A DNA stretch of 64,000 nt from Dethiosulfatarculus sandiegensis (GTDB lineage: Bacteria > Desulfobacterota > Desulfarculia > Desulfarculales > Desulfarculaceae). The stretch is from assembly GCF_000931935.2 (NCBI RefSeq), contig NZ_AZAC01000014.1, positions 310,001 to 374,000 on the forward strand, given 5' to 3'. Of the stretch, positions 18,629 to 27,079 are shown in pieces; the stretch's first letter is position 1, and each line of letters begins with the position of its first letter. A program made the translations under genes and the position numbers. Under the pieces are notes generated by a model that did not search any database, was not told the DNA's origin, and was given only the letters and a program-made list of their open reading frames with translations.

Positions 18629-18680
18629 TGGAAAGCCTGTTGCCACCCGCTGGAAAGGTATTTTCCAGAATCTGTTTCCA
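18629..18680. promoter_or_regulatory. Candidate upstream activating sequence (nested TGGAAA/TTTCCA dyads)
   Basis: Two TGGAAA half-sites (18629-18634 and 18651-18656) are followed by two TTTCCA half-sites (18662-18667 and 18675-18680). The inner pair forms CTGGAAA-N5-TTTCCAG. The block is 70-125 bp upstream of a sigma-54 promoter, the usual distance for NtrC-type activators, and directly follows the regulator gene. No U tract follows, so it is not a plain terminator. Confidence 0.6.
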
Positions 18681-18752
18681 TCAGGACCCGCCATAATAAT
18701 TAAATTTTAAAAATCATAACAGTAAAAGCCTGTTAAAGCCCAAGGTTCAAGG

Positions 18753-18768
18753 TGGCACGGCCCTTGCT
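18753..18768 (+). promoter_or_regulatory. Sigma-54 (RpoN) promoter
   Basis: TGGCACGGCCCTTGCT matches the sigma-54 consensus TGGCACG-N4-TTGCW at every defined position, with the invariant GG and GC 10 bases apart. Transcription should start near 18779-18781, about 65 bp before the Fis-like gene. It should drive the operon 18846-26160. Confidence 0.9.
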
Positions 18769-18845
18769 CTAAGGAGTGGTGCTTTAAAAGTGCTCTACTA
18801 CGCGGCCGGACAGGTGTCAGTTGCCCATGGCCAACAAGGAGGGCA

Positions 18846-19046
18846 ATGGAGAATATCAAGCCACTTTGGCAGGTTCGCAGGGAACACATCATGCGGGTTT
18901 TAAGCAAAACCAATGGTGATCTGGACCGGGCGGGCCGGATTCTGGGGATCAGCCGGGGACATCTAAGGCGCATCATGAACGAGCACCGGATATCCTGGCC
19001 TTCTGATCAGAATAACCATGCAAAACCCCATAATAAAACCCCATAA
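18846..19046 (+). CDS. Small Fis-type helix-turn-helix protein
   Basis: A 66-residue protein made up almost only of a Fis-like DNA-binding domain: the region RREHIMRVLSKTNGDLDRA followed by GRILGISRGHLRRIMNEH. It resembles the C-terminal domain of NtrC-type activators without receiver or AAA+ parts. GGAGGG lies just before the ATG. It is the first gene after the sigma-54 promoter and is followed by the binding-protein gene after 12 bp. It could modulate the operon by competing for the regulator's sites or by bending DNA (inference). Confidence 0.82.
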   Translation: MENIKPLWQVRREHIMRVLSKTNGDLDRAGRILGISRGHLRRIMNEHRISWPSDQNNHAKPHNKTP

Positions 19047-19058
19047 AGGAGAAAATTC

Positions 19059-20336
19059 ATGGCCTCCAGATTAAAAGGTTTATTGGGCATCTTGGTGGCG
19101 ATTGCCTTTATCGGACTCTCCCCTGGTCCAGCCATGGCGGCCGATCCCATTGTCCTGGGATGTCCTTTGTCCACGGCCTTTCTTTACGGCTGGGACGCTG
19201 AAAGGGCCATCAAGCTGGCGGTGGAAGAGATCAATAAAGCCGGCGGGGTCCAGGTGGGCAAGGAAAAACGCCCCTTCAAAGTGGAGGTTATCGACACCAG
19301 GGACTTGGAACCCGGGGTGCCGGTAAGCGAAGCGCTTTTGGGGGTGAAAAAGCTGATTCTGCAAAAAAACGCCGACTTTATCCTTGGCGGCCCCATAAGG
19401 AGCGAGGCTGCCCTGGCCGCCATGCCCCTTCTGGCCAAGGAGAAAAAGGTTTCCATTCTTTCTTCCGGCACCTTGACGCCCAAGTATCACAAGACCGTGG
19501 CCAAATCCCCGGAAAAATACAAATACCTGTTCCGCATCTCCGGAGAGGCTGTCTGGATGGTCACCGGCGAGATCATTCCCTGCCTGATGGATTTGGGCAA
19601 GCGTTTTAACCTTAACCGTCTTTTCATCATGATCCAGGATGTGGGCCACGCCAGGGCGGGCGGCGGCATTATCGCCAAGATCATGAAGAAAAAGGGATGG
19701 ACCGTTCTGGGCGACCCGGTGGTCTACCCCACCGGAGCCACGGATTTTTCCATGGGGTTGCTTAAGGCCAAAAGGGAAAAGGCCCAGGTGATCTTGATCT
19801 GGATGGATATGCCCGAGACTTCGATTCTGCTTAAGCAATGGAACGATATGAAGATTCCGGCCCTGCCCTTTGGCTCGATCATAGCCGCGGCCGAGCAGCC
19901 CGGTTTCTGGAAGGCCACCGAAGGCAAGGGCGAGTACTGCCTGGCCAACGTGGTGAACGCGGGCAACGCGCCGTGTGAAGCTACGCCCTGGACCATGAAG
20001 TTTGTCAAAGCCTATGAAAAGAAGTGGGGCGTGGAGCCGGAAGGCTATGGATCCTCTTCCAGCTATATGGCTGTCTATGCCTTAAAGGACGCCATTGAGC
20101 GGGCCGGGTCCTTGGACAGCGACAAGGTGGCCGACGCCTTAAAGAAAATAGACCTGATGGGTGTTTACGGGCGGGTTCGTTTTGACCCCAAGAGCAACCA
20201 GGTCATCCCCAGCCTGGACCCCAAAGAGGGCGCAGTGGGAACCATCTTCCAGTGGCAGGGCGGCAAAAGGGTGGTGGTTTTCCCGCCCAAGATCGCAACT
20301 GGCGAGATCAAGCTGCCGCCCTGGATGAAAAAATAA
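19059..20336 (+). CDS. Liv-type ABC transporter substrate-binding protein (system 1)
   Basis: Periplasmic binding protein (type 1 fold, LivJ/LivK group) of 425 residues. The signal peptide ends near PGPAMA (about residue 27). The mature start ADPIVLGCPLSTAF and the EEINKAGGVQVG segment are typical of the family. The ligand is not readable; members bind branched-chain amino acids, amides, urea or aromatic acids. An acyl-CoA ligase gene in the same operon suggests a carboxylic acid that is activated after uptake (inference). An SD-like GGAG lies ahead of the ATG, and a stem-loop follows the stop codon. Confidence 0.9.
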   Translation: MASRLKGLLGILVAIAFIGLSPGPAMAADPIVLGCPLSTAFLYGWDAERAIKLAVEEINKAGGVQVGKEKRPFKVEVIDTRDLEPGVPVSEALLGVKKLILQKNADFILGGPIRSEAALAAMPLLAKEKKVSILSSGTLTPKYHKTVAKSPEKYKYLFRISGEAVWMVTGEIIPCLMDLGKRFNLNRLFIMIQDVGHARAGGGIIAKIMKKKGWTVLGDPVVYPTGATDFSMGLLKAKREKAQVILIWMDMPETSILLKQWNDMKIPALPFGSIIAAAEQPGFWKATEGKGEYCLANVVNAGNAPCEATPWTMKFVKAYEKKWGVEPEGYGSSSSYMAVYALKDAIERAGSLDSDKVADALKKIDLMGVYGRVRFDPKSNQVIPSLDPKEGAVGTIFQWQGGKRVVVFPPKIATGEIKLPPWMKK

Positions 20337-20371
20337 ATATTTTTACCGGTTTGCCAAGGTCCTTATGTCAA

Positions 20372-20404
20372 GCCTCGGGTCCTGGTTAAAAAAGGACTCG
20401 AGGC
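20372..20404. terminator. Intercistronic stem-loop after the binding-protein gene
   Basis: GCCTCGGGTCC and GGACTCGAGGC pair over 11 bp with one G-U pair and an 11-base A-rich loop, between the binding-protein gene and the first permease gene. It has no U tract and is placed like the hairpins in the four other transport operons of this window. Confidence 0.6.
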
Positions 20405-20422
20405 CCGAAACCCGGAGCAAGC

Positions 20423-21289
20423 ATGGATATTATCATCTACGGAATCATAAACAGCGTAACCCTGGCCCTGATGGCATTGGGCTTCACCCTGGTTTATGGG
20501 GTGAGCCGTTTGCCGAACTTCGCCCATGGGGCGCTTTATGTGCTCACCGGTTTTCTGGCCTGGTTTTTTATTAACCAATTCACTGTGAACTATTTTCTGG
20601 CGGGTTTGGGGGCGCTTTTGATCACAGGTGTGGTCGGGGCCTTGATGTACCACCTTATCCTGGTGCGGGTGAGGGGGATGGCCATAAGCGAGATTATCGC
20701 CTCATACGCCATTGGCCTGGCCATTTTGGAAGGGCTCCGCTATGGCGGGCTCAAGGGCGGCACCTATGTCTTGCGTCCCTTTGTGGATGGAAGCACCAGC
20801 ATTCTGGGGGTTCCCGTGGATTACCAGCGCATTCTGGTGGTGGTACTGGGCGCTCTGTTGGTGGGCATGCTCTGGTTTTTTGTGAACAAGACCAGGTTGG
20901 GCCTGGCCCTGAAAGGCATGGCCCAGGATGAAAGAGCGGCGCTTACCCTGGGTATAGATTCGGATCGCATGGCAGTTGTGTCCATGGCTTTGGGCTCTGT
21001 ATTCGCCGGTCTGGCGGCATTGGTTTTGATGCCTTTGGGCAATATAGCGGTTGAGGCAGGGTATCACGTTTTGATCATGGCTGTTGCGGTCTGCATTGTG
21101 GGCGGCCTGGGCAGTTGGACCGGGGCTGTGTTCGCGGCCTTTATCATCGGCTTTGCCCAGATCCTGACCGATGTGATTCTGGGGGCCCATTTCCAGGTGG
21201 TGGTGGCCTTGATCGCCATAATCATCACCCTGATTCTGCGCCCCAGCGGTTTGTTCGGCAGGCAAAAGGAACTGGAGGAAAGGGTCTGA
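20423..21289 (+). CDS. livH: Liv-type ABC permease, LivH family (system 1)
   Basis: Inner-membrane permease of 288 residues with about eight hydrophobic segments, the usual LivH length. YGVSRLPNFAHGALYVLTG near residue 30 is the family's N-terminal signature, and the cytoplasmic loop LGLALKGMAQDERAALTLGI matches the EAA-like coupling region. GGAG precedes the ATG. The next permease gene begins one base after the stop, so the two are translated together. Confidence 0.92.
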   Translation: MDIIIYGIINSVTLALMALGFTLVYGVSRLPNFAHGALYVLTGFLAWFFINQFTVNYFLAGLGALLITGVVGALMYHLILVRVRGMAISEIIASYAIGLAILEGLRYGGLKGGTYVLRPFVDGSTSILGVPVDYQRILVVVLGALLVGMLWFFVNKTRLGLALKGMAQDERAALTLGIDSDRMAVVSMALGSVFAGLAALVLMPLGNIAVEAGYHVLIMAVAVCIVGGLGSWTGAVFAAFIIGFAQILTDVILGAHFQVVVALIAIIITLILRPSGLFGRQKELEERV

Positions 21290-21290
21290 C

Positions 21291-22310
21291 ATGGCAAAAA
21301 GAGCCAACCAGAGAAAAGAGCGCATTGACAGGGGTATCAAGGTCCGGGCCGACGGTGTCTACGCCATCTCATCCTGGCAGGAAATCGGTTTTTTAGTCGG
21401 CCCCAGGCTTACCCTAATCCTGGGACTTCTGCTCTTGCCCTTGGTGCTTACCACAGCTCCCTATTGGCAGAGCGTTTTGGGAATTGTCTGCATTTATTCG
21501 CTTTTGGCTGTCAGCTTTGACTTTCTGGCCCATTACGTGGGACTGGTCTCCTTGGGTGGGGCCTTTTTCGTTGGCGTGGGGGCGTATATCTCTTCACTTT
21601 TGAATGTCGAGCTGGGGCTGCCTCTCTTTGTGACCATTCCCCTGGCCACGGTTTTTGGGGGAGCCTTTTGCACCCTTTGCTTTTGGCCCTGTCTGCCTTT
21701 ACGCGGGGTTTATTTTGCCATTGTGAGCCTTATGTTTCCCCTGCTGGCGGCCAGGGTGATCGAGGCGCTGGATATCTTTGGCGGAACCGACGGAGTGTTG
21801 GGGGTGGAAGGGTTCAGCAGTTCCTTTGCGGAACACTACCTGCCGATTGCCAGTGTTTTGGTTTTACTTTTCTTTTTACGGCGTCTGGTGAACGAGGACC
21901 TGGGGCTTGTCCTGCGGGGGGTGAAGGACAATGACCAGGCTGTAAAGGCCTCGGGGATCAATATAAACCACTTGAAGGCCCTGGCTGTGTTTATCTCCTC
22001 CAGCCTTGGCTGCCTGGCCGGGGCGCTTTTGTGCCACGTAAACATGTGGGCCGGGCTTTCCCAGTTTGCCCTGGATTTCTCCATCCTGCCGATCGCGGCC
22101 ACTGTGGTGGGCGGAAGTGGCACCTTGGTGGGGCCGGTGCTTGGCTGCCTGATTCTGGTGCCTGTTTCAGAGCTTTTAAGGGATTTCGGGACCTTGCGGA
22201 TCGTGGCCTATGCCGTGATCCTGACCGGTTTCATTGTGTTTAAAAGCGAAGGCCTCATGACCTATGCCGCGCGCAAATACAACCAGTTTGAAAGGTGGGT
22301 GGATATCTAG
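21291..22310 (+). CDS. livM: Liv-type ABC permease, LivM family (system 1)
   Basis: Second permease subunit, 339 residues, with about nine to ten membrane segments after a basic 25-residue N-terminal tail (MAKRANQRKERIDRG). YVGLVSLGGAFFVGVGAYIS is the LivM equivalent of the LivH signature, and VLRGVKDNDQAVKASGINI is the coupling loop. The AGGAAAGG site lies inside the end of livH. It pairs with LivH to form the channel and with the two ATPases encoded next. Confidence 0.92.
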   Translation: MAKRANQRKERIDRGIKVRADGVYAISSWQEIGFLVGPRLTLILGLLLLPLVLTTAPYWQSVLGIVCIYSLLAVSFDFLAHYVGLVSLGGAFFVGVGAYISSLLNVELGLPLFVTIPLATVFGGAFCTLCFWPCLPLRGVYFAIVSLMFPLLAARVIEALDIFGGTDGVLGVEGFSSSFAEHYLPIASVLVLLFFLRRLVNEDLGLVLRGVKDNDQAVKASGININHLKALAVFISSSLGCLAGALLCHVNMWAGLSQFALDFSILPIAATVVGGSGTLVGPVLGCLILVPVSELLRDFGTLRIVAYAVILTGFIVFKSEGLMTYAARKYNQFERWVDI

Positions 22311-23111
22311 ATGAATTTTAAAAAGCCCAAGCCAAATAACGGCCCGCTTTTAAAGGTTAGCGATGTGAGCAAGACCTTCGGCGGGGTGCAGGCCCTTTCC
22401 AATGTGAGCTTTAACCTTGAAAAAGGGCAGATCATGGGGGTGATCGGTCCCAACGGTTCCGGCAAAACCACTTTGGTTAACGCCATAACCGGTTTTATAA
22501 GGGCCGATTCAGGGGCTATTGAGTATCAGGGCAGGAACATACTCGGCATGGCTCCCCACAAAATAGCGGATCTGGGCCTTACCCGCACGTTTCAGGTGAT
22601 GCGCCCCTACTACAGTCTGCCTGCCTATAAAAACCTGATTATCCCTTTGTTCTCCCCCAGGGCCAGGCGCACCGGCGGCTGGAGAGGGGGCGGAAAACTG
22701 GGAGACAGGGACACCGTGGCCGTGGATATCCTGGAGGAGATCGGCTTTGAAAGGGATTCCTATGTGCCCTATAAGTCGGCATCTTCCTTGCCCACAGGTT
22801 ATTTGAAACGCCTTGAGCTGGCCCGCTGCCTGGCGCTCAGGCCCGAGGTGGTTATCTGCGACGAGGTCTTCAGCGGGCTCAGCATGAGCGAGATGGCCTC
22901 CATGCTGCCCTTGATGGAGCGGCTGCAGATGGAGGGGATCACCCTTATCATGGTGGAACACAGGCTGAGGGAGCTGTTTCGCCTGGCTACTCGGGTGATC
23001 GTGCTTAATTTCGGGCGCAAGATCGCGGAGGGTGTTCCGGACGAGGTCATGGAGGAGCCGGAGGTCAAGGAGGCTTATTTCGGGTCCGAGGAGGTCTTCA
23101 GTTATGTTTGA
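22311..23111 (+). CDS. livG: Liv-type ABC ATPase, LivG family (system 1), with unusual signature motifs
   Basis: ATP-binding subunit of 266 residues, starting on the base after the livM stop. Walker A is GPNGSGKTT (about 45-53). The ABC signature is LPTGYLKR in place of the LPYGxQR or LSGGQ seen in relatives, and Walker B reads VVICDEVFSGLS, with Val where Pro is almost universal. The catalytic Glu of Walker B is kept, and MVEHRLRELF holds the switch His, so it is probably functional. The gene ends inside the start of livF. Confidence 0.9.
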   Translation: MNFKKPKPNNGPLLKVSDVSKTFGGVQALSNVSFNLEKGQIMGVIGPNGSGKTTLVNAITGFIRADSGAIEYQGRNILGMAPHKIADLGLTRTFQVMRPYYSLPAYKNLIIPLFSPRARRTGGWRGGGKLGDRDTVAVDILEEIGFERDSYVPYKSASSLPTGYLKRLELARCLALRPEVVICDEVFSGLSMSEMASMLPLMERLQMEGITLIMVEHRLRELFRLATRVIVLNFGRKIAEGVPDEVMEEPEVKEAYFGSEEVFSYV

Positions 23112-23850
23112 GGCAAATGGGTTGATGGTCTTTTATGAGAACATGCTGGCCTTGAACAATGTGAGCCTGGCTTGTGGAAACGAGCAGATTATTGGTGTCT
23201 TCGGGGCCAACAGCGCAGGTAAATCCACCCTCATGTACACCCTGGCCGGAATTATGCTCGATATTCGCAAAAAGGAGCAGATGGCCGGTGGGGAGCGCAT
23301 AACCTTGAGGGGGGAGATCAGCTTTCAGGGTGAACGGGTTGAGGATGCCAAGCCATCTGTCAGGGCCAAGGCGGGGATTATCCTCTGCCCGGAAAGAAGG
23401 CGCATTTTTCCGGAGAGCTCGGTTCTGGAAAACCTGGAGATCGGTTCTTACCTGGCCACCAGGGAGCAGGCGGAAGAAACCCTGGAATATGTCTTTGAGA
23501 TTTTTCCGGCCTTAAAGGCCATAACCCGCAGGCTGGGCGGTTTTTTAAGCGGTGGCGAACAGCAGATGCTGGCCATTGGCCGGGCCCTGATGGCCCAGCC
23601 CAAGCTGTTATTGCTGGATGAACCGCTTTTGGGGTTGAGCCCCGCCATTCAGTATCTCCTGGCCAAATCCATCAAGGAAATTAAGGAACAGAGAAAAACC
23701 TCCGTGATCGTGGCCGAGCAGTATGCCCGGCCCATTATGCCTATTATTGATCACGGCTATATCCTGGAGAACGGCTCTGCCGTGGTGGAGGGGGGCCGCC
23801 GGGAATTAATGGATAATCCGGATGTGAAAAATGCCTATTTCGGTACATGA
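23104..23850 (+). CDS. livF: Liv-type ABC ATPase, LivF family (system 1)
   Basis: Second ATP-binding subunit, 248 residues from the ATG at 23104, which overlaps the livG stop by eight bases. The frame extends to 23032 inside livG, but MFEANGLMVFYENMLALNN is the normal LivF start. Walker A is FGANSAGKST (Ser at the third variable position), the signature is LSGGEQQMLAIGRAL, and Walker B is LLLDEPLLGLSP. VIVAEQYARP replaces the usual LVEQN: Glu-Gln are kept but the switch His position is Tyr-Ala, as is common in LivF. Confidence 0.92.
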   Translation: MFEANGLMVFYENMLALNNVSLACGNEQIIGVFGANSAGKSTLMYTLAGIMLDIRKKEQMAGGERITLRGEISFQGERVEDAKPSVRAKAGIILCPERRRIFPESSVLENLEIGSYLATREQAEETLEYVFEIFPALKAITRRLGGFLSGGEQQMLAIGRALMAQPKLLLLDEPLLGLSPAIQYLLAKSIKEIKEQRKTSVIVAEQYARPIMPIIDHGYILENGSAVVEGGRRELMDNPDVKNAYFGT

Positions 23851-25567
23851 GGGAGCCTTGTCCTTGAATTACGAACAGGGAAACACCTCTGATGAGGACG
23901 TTTGGGGAGGCGATGCCTTGGAACAGGAATTCACCTTTACCCGTTTTGAAATGGCTCAAGCCAAATACCCGAACAATATCGCCCTGATATTCTTGGGAGA
24001 GAAATTCACCTATATCAAGCTGAAGGATATGGTGGACCGCTTTGCCCTGGGGTTGCACAGGCTGGGCCTTAAAAAGGGCGACCGCCTGGTGCTTTACATG
24101 GCCAATTGTGTGCAGTATGTGGTGGCTTTTTTGGCTGCCCAGAAACTGGGCCTGGTGGTGGTCCTGGTCTCGCCGATCTATACGTCTTCTGAAATCGAGT
24201 ACATGATAAACGACTCCAAGGCCAGGGCGGTGATCTGTCACGACACCAACTATGGCTATGTTAAGGAGATTTTGGAAGCGACCATTCTGGAAAAGGTTAT
24301 TGTAACCAATCTGTTGGATCTGGTCTCCCGGCCCAAAAGGCTGGTGGCGGCCCTTTTCGACAAGGCTCCCAGGGGCAAGGTCAAGGGCGGGGATGAGACT
24401 ATCTGGTTCAATAGCCTGCTTAATAACCCGCCCGAGCCGCCAAAGGTGGAGCTGGACCCGGTAGAGGACCTTTCATATATTCTCTATACCGGCGGCACCA
24501 CCGGGTTTCCCAAGGGAGTTCCGGGCAACCATTGGGGACACACCTCTTATGTAAACGATATAACCGATGATGTGTTCAAAGATTATGCCCTGCCGGGCAA
24601 GGATGTGTATGTGGCGGTGAACCCCTTGTTCCACATCATGGCCCTGGGGTTTTTCCTGGCCCTGGGCCTTAACCAGGGCAACACCACCGTACTCATGCCC
24701 ATCCCCCAGGTGGATTCCATTTTAAAGGCCATAGAGCGCTACAAGGTGCGCTGGATGCTGGGAGTACCCACCCTTTACCGCATGATTCTGGAGAATGACC
24801 GTCTAAAGCATTACGACCTTGGCTCCCTGCGTTATTGTTATTGCGGCGGAGATGTGCTGCCCAGGGAGGTGCAGGCCCGCTGGAAACGCCACGTTGGCGA
24901 GCCCATTTACCAGGTCTATGGCTCCACCGAGGCGGGGCATGTCACCTATTCCAGGCTGGATCAGGGCGAACCTCCGATCATGTGCATCGGCACCCCCTTG
25001 AAATCCCGCCAGGTCAAGGTGCTGGACCCGGAGACGGAAGAGATTGCCAAGATCGGCGAATCCGGTGAGCTTTTAGTTACTTCCCAATACAGCATCAAGG
25101 AATATTTAAACAAACCGGCTGAAACCAGCGCCTCGTTCATACAGCTCAATGGCCAGGTCTATTACCGCACGGGCGACTTTGTGAAGATGGGTGAAGACGG
25201 TCAGATCTACTATGTGGAGCGCTCGGCGGACATCTTAAAGCATAAGGGCTACCGTGTGAGCGCCTCTGAGGTGGAGGCGGTCTTGCAGGATCACCATGTG
25301 GTGGTGGGGGCCTGCGTGGTTGGGGTGCCGGATCCCAAGGTGGGAGAACGCATCAAAGCCATTGTGGTGCTTAAAGAAGACGCCAAGGGAGTGGGGGCAA
25401 CCGAGTTGATCCGTTTCTGCAGGGAGTGCCTGGCCCCTTACAAGGTGCCATCCTATATTGAGTTCCGGGACATGTTGCCCAAATCCAAGGTGGGCAAGCT
25501 CCTGCGCCGCGAGATCCGGGACGAGGAAAAGCGTAAGAGCGAAAAAGATAAAAAGGCCGGAGCCTGA
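23831..25567 (+). CDS. AMP-dependent acyl-CoA synthetase/ligase
   Basis: Adenylate-forming enzyme of 578 residues that activates a carboxylic acid to its CoA thioester. The P-loop-like motif is LYTGGTTGFPKG (219-230), the acceptor motif is VYGSTEAGH, and YRTGDFVKMGEDG and ERSADILKHKGYRV mark the hinge region. The C-terminal catalytic lysine lies in PKSKVGKLLRRE. The ATG at 23831 overlaps livF by 20 bp; a TTG at 23864, nine bases after GAGGGAG, is a plausible alternative. The substrate is unknown, but its place in a transporter operon suggests that it activates the imported acid. Confidence 0.9.
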   Translation: MPISVHEGALSLNYEQGNTSDEDVWGGDALEQEFTFTRFEMAQAKYPNNIALIFLGEKFTYIKLKDMVDRFALGLHRLGLKKGDRLVLYMANCVQYVVAFLAAQKLGLVVVLVSPIYTSSEIEYMINDSKARAVICHDTNYGYVKEILEATILEKVIVTNLLDLVSRPKRLVAALFDKAPRGKVKGGDETIWFNSLLNNPPEPPKVELDPVEDLSYILYTGGTTGFPKGVPGNHWGHTSYVNDITDDVFKDYALPGKDVYVAVNPLFHIMALGFFLALGLNQGNTTVLMPIPQVDSILKAIERYKVRWMLGVPTLYRMILENDRLKHYDLGSLRYCYCGGDVLPREVQARWKRHVGEPIYQVYGSTEAGHVTYSRLDQGEPPIMCIGTPLKSRQVKVLDPETEEIAKIGESGELLVTSQYSIKEYLNKPAETSASFIQLNGQVYYRTGDFVKMGEDGQIYYVERSADILKHKGYRVSASEVEAVLQDHHVVVGACVVGVPDPKVGERIKAIVVLKEDAKGVGATELIRFCRECLAPYKVPSYIEFRDMLPKSKVGKLLRREIRDEEKRKSEKDKKAGA

Positions 25568-25593
25568 CGGGAATCCGGCCAGGGAGAGGGGGA

Positions 25594-26160
25594 ATGGATT
25601 TTTCGGAAGTTTTGCAGGGCAGGAGGAGTTGCAGGAGTTTTTCAGGGGAGTCGGTGGAAAGGGATCTGGTCTCCTCGCTTCTGAATAAGGCTTGCTGGGC
25701 TCCCAGCCCGCTGAATATGCAGGGCTGGCGTTTTCTGGTCATAGAAGACGCGGAAAACAAGAAAAAAGTCCGGCTGCTTGGAGAAGAGGCGCAAAAGGCG
25801 GTCATGGCTCAAGACGGCCCGGGCTGGGCCGGGAAGTATGGCTTTTCCTTTTTGGAAGAGGCCCCTTTGCTGGTTGCCGTTGCCTATAATCCAACCAAAA
25901 ACGGGCTGGGTTTTTTCTTTAATCAACCCCACGGCGCCTTGATGGCGGCATCGGCCCTTATTCAGAACTTCATGCTGGCGGCCTGGGAAAAAGGCCTGGC
26001 CAGCTTGTGGTTCACTTTTTTTGATCCCGGAGAAATGAAAAAGGCCCTGGATCTGCCGGAGAAATGGGAGCTGGCCGGGGTGATTCCCCTGGGCAGACCG
26101 GAGGGTGAGCTAAAAGCGCCGCCCAGAAAAGAGGCTTGGATCAGCTGGGGAGAATGGTAA
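25594..26160 (+). CDS. Nitroreductase-family flavoprotein
   Basis: FMN-dependent oxidoreductase of 188 residues. GRRSCRSFSGE (8-18) is the conserved FMN-phosphate-binding start, APSPLNMQGWRFLVI (36-50) contacts the flavin, and the C-terminal half holds SALIQNFMLAAWEKGLASLW and the GVIPLGRPEG motif. GGGAGAGGGGG lies before the ATG, 27 bp after the CoA-ligase stop. It is the last gene of the operon before a terminator. Its role with the CoA ligase is unclear; reduction of an unsaturated or nitro/quinone substrate is possible. Confidence 0.88.
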   Translation: MDFSEVLQGRRSCRSFSGESVERDLVSSLLNKACWAPSPLNMQGWRFLVIEDAENKKKVRLLGEEAQKAVMAQDGPGWAGKYGFSFLEEAPLLVAVAYNPTKNGLGFFFNQPHGALMAASALIQNFMLAAWEKGLASLWFTFFDPGEMKKALDLPEKWELAGVIPLGRPEGELKAPPRKEAWISWGEW

Positions 26161-26267
26161 GGCAAGATCGACGTAAGATTTGTTTGGCGGGGTTAGTTTA
26201 CGGGCTTCCTGTTTTTGGCCAAGCAGGAGTGAAAAGCCCTTTTAGGTTGCCGGGTGAAAAATATTAA

Positions 26268-26313
26268 GGCGAAATATGGCCGGTGCTTTAGATGCTTCGG
26301 CCATATTTTTGCC
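26268..26313. terminator. Terminator between convergent genes
   Basis: ATATGGCCG and CGGCCATAT form a 9-bp stem extended by GGC-GAA/TTTTTGCC-type pairs, with a 15-base loop. The T-rich 3' arm suits the plus strand, and the A-rich 5' arm serves the minus strand. It closes the sigma-54 operon and faces the gene at 26324. Confidence 0.75.
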
Positions 26314-26323
26314 TAAGTTTATT

Positions 26324-26911
26324 TCATGGCATCCAGGTGATAATGCCGTCATCGGGGTGTTTTTTTTGCCATTGCCAAAAGGAGTCAAGGTCGCGGATTC
26401 CGCCTTCAATGACTGCCTGGTAAATCTTGATCGACATTACCTTCTGATCCGCAGGGATCGAGTCTTTGATCGTCAGGATGGCCAGGCGGGTCTCAGGGGT
26501 CAGGGCCTTGGCAATACGATCCGCCACCTTTTCAAAATAACCTGCAAAAGGGGAATCCGGCAGAATGTGGATCAGGTCAATCTGCCAGGCGTCTCCTTGC
26601 TTGTCTTCGTAAAAAGCATGCCACTCCAGGCATTTGTCTTCCGCCTCAAGCAGGTTGGTGTAGAAGATTTGCTTGATCCGTTTGTTTTCAGCCAGGCGCG
26701 CCATAGCCGAAAAACTGTCTCTCAGGGAAAACGGATCGGTATATATGTGAAAATCAATATCCCGGTTGTTTATCAAAAGCCCTGTCTTTAGTGAGCCCAC
26801 CTGGTTGATCGTAGCGCCGATCGCTTCCCACAGGTTGATCACATCCGTATCTTTGATTATTTCCCATGCCTGCCTTTGCCTGTTTTCTGCTATGGTGAGA
26901 ATTCGGTTCAT
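26324..26911 (-). CDS. Predicted nucleotidyltransferase-fold protein
   Basis: Protein of 195 residues with the polymerase-beta-like nucleotidyltransferase signature: Gly39-Ser40, ten residues, then Asp51-x-Asp53 (GSLKTGLLINNRDID), and a third acidic residue at Asp112 in DAWQIDLIHI. All three metal-ligand carboxylates are present, so it is probably active. The substrate is unknown; relatives add nucleotides to antibiotics, proteins or RNAs. No antitoxin-like partner is encoded next to it. It stands alone between the sigma-54 operon terminator and the AT-rich island. Confidence 0.65.
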   Translation of the reverse strand: MNRILTIAENRQRQAWEIIKDTDVINLWEAIGATINQVGSLKTGLLINNRDIDFHIYTDPFSLRDSFSAMARLAENKRIKQIFYTNLLEAEDKCLEWHAFYEDKQGDAWQIDLIHILPDSPFAGYFEKVADRIAKALTPETRLAILTIKDSIPADQKVMSIKIYQAVIEGGIRDLDSFWQWQKKHPDDGIITWMP

Positions 26912-27079
26912 TTAGGAAACGTCCTTTTGGAGTTGAAGTGCTTGGTCGGTTTATTGAAAGGAAAATTCCAATGATATATCAACGTTAGAGAAAATGTTAG
27001 TTCGGGGCGTTTTTTTGTTGAAAAAAGGGTTTTTGTAAACAATCTGATTTTTTTTAGTTTGCTTGTCTGTGGGGGGAGC

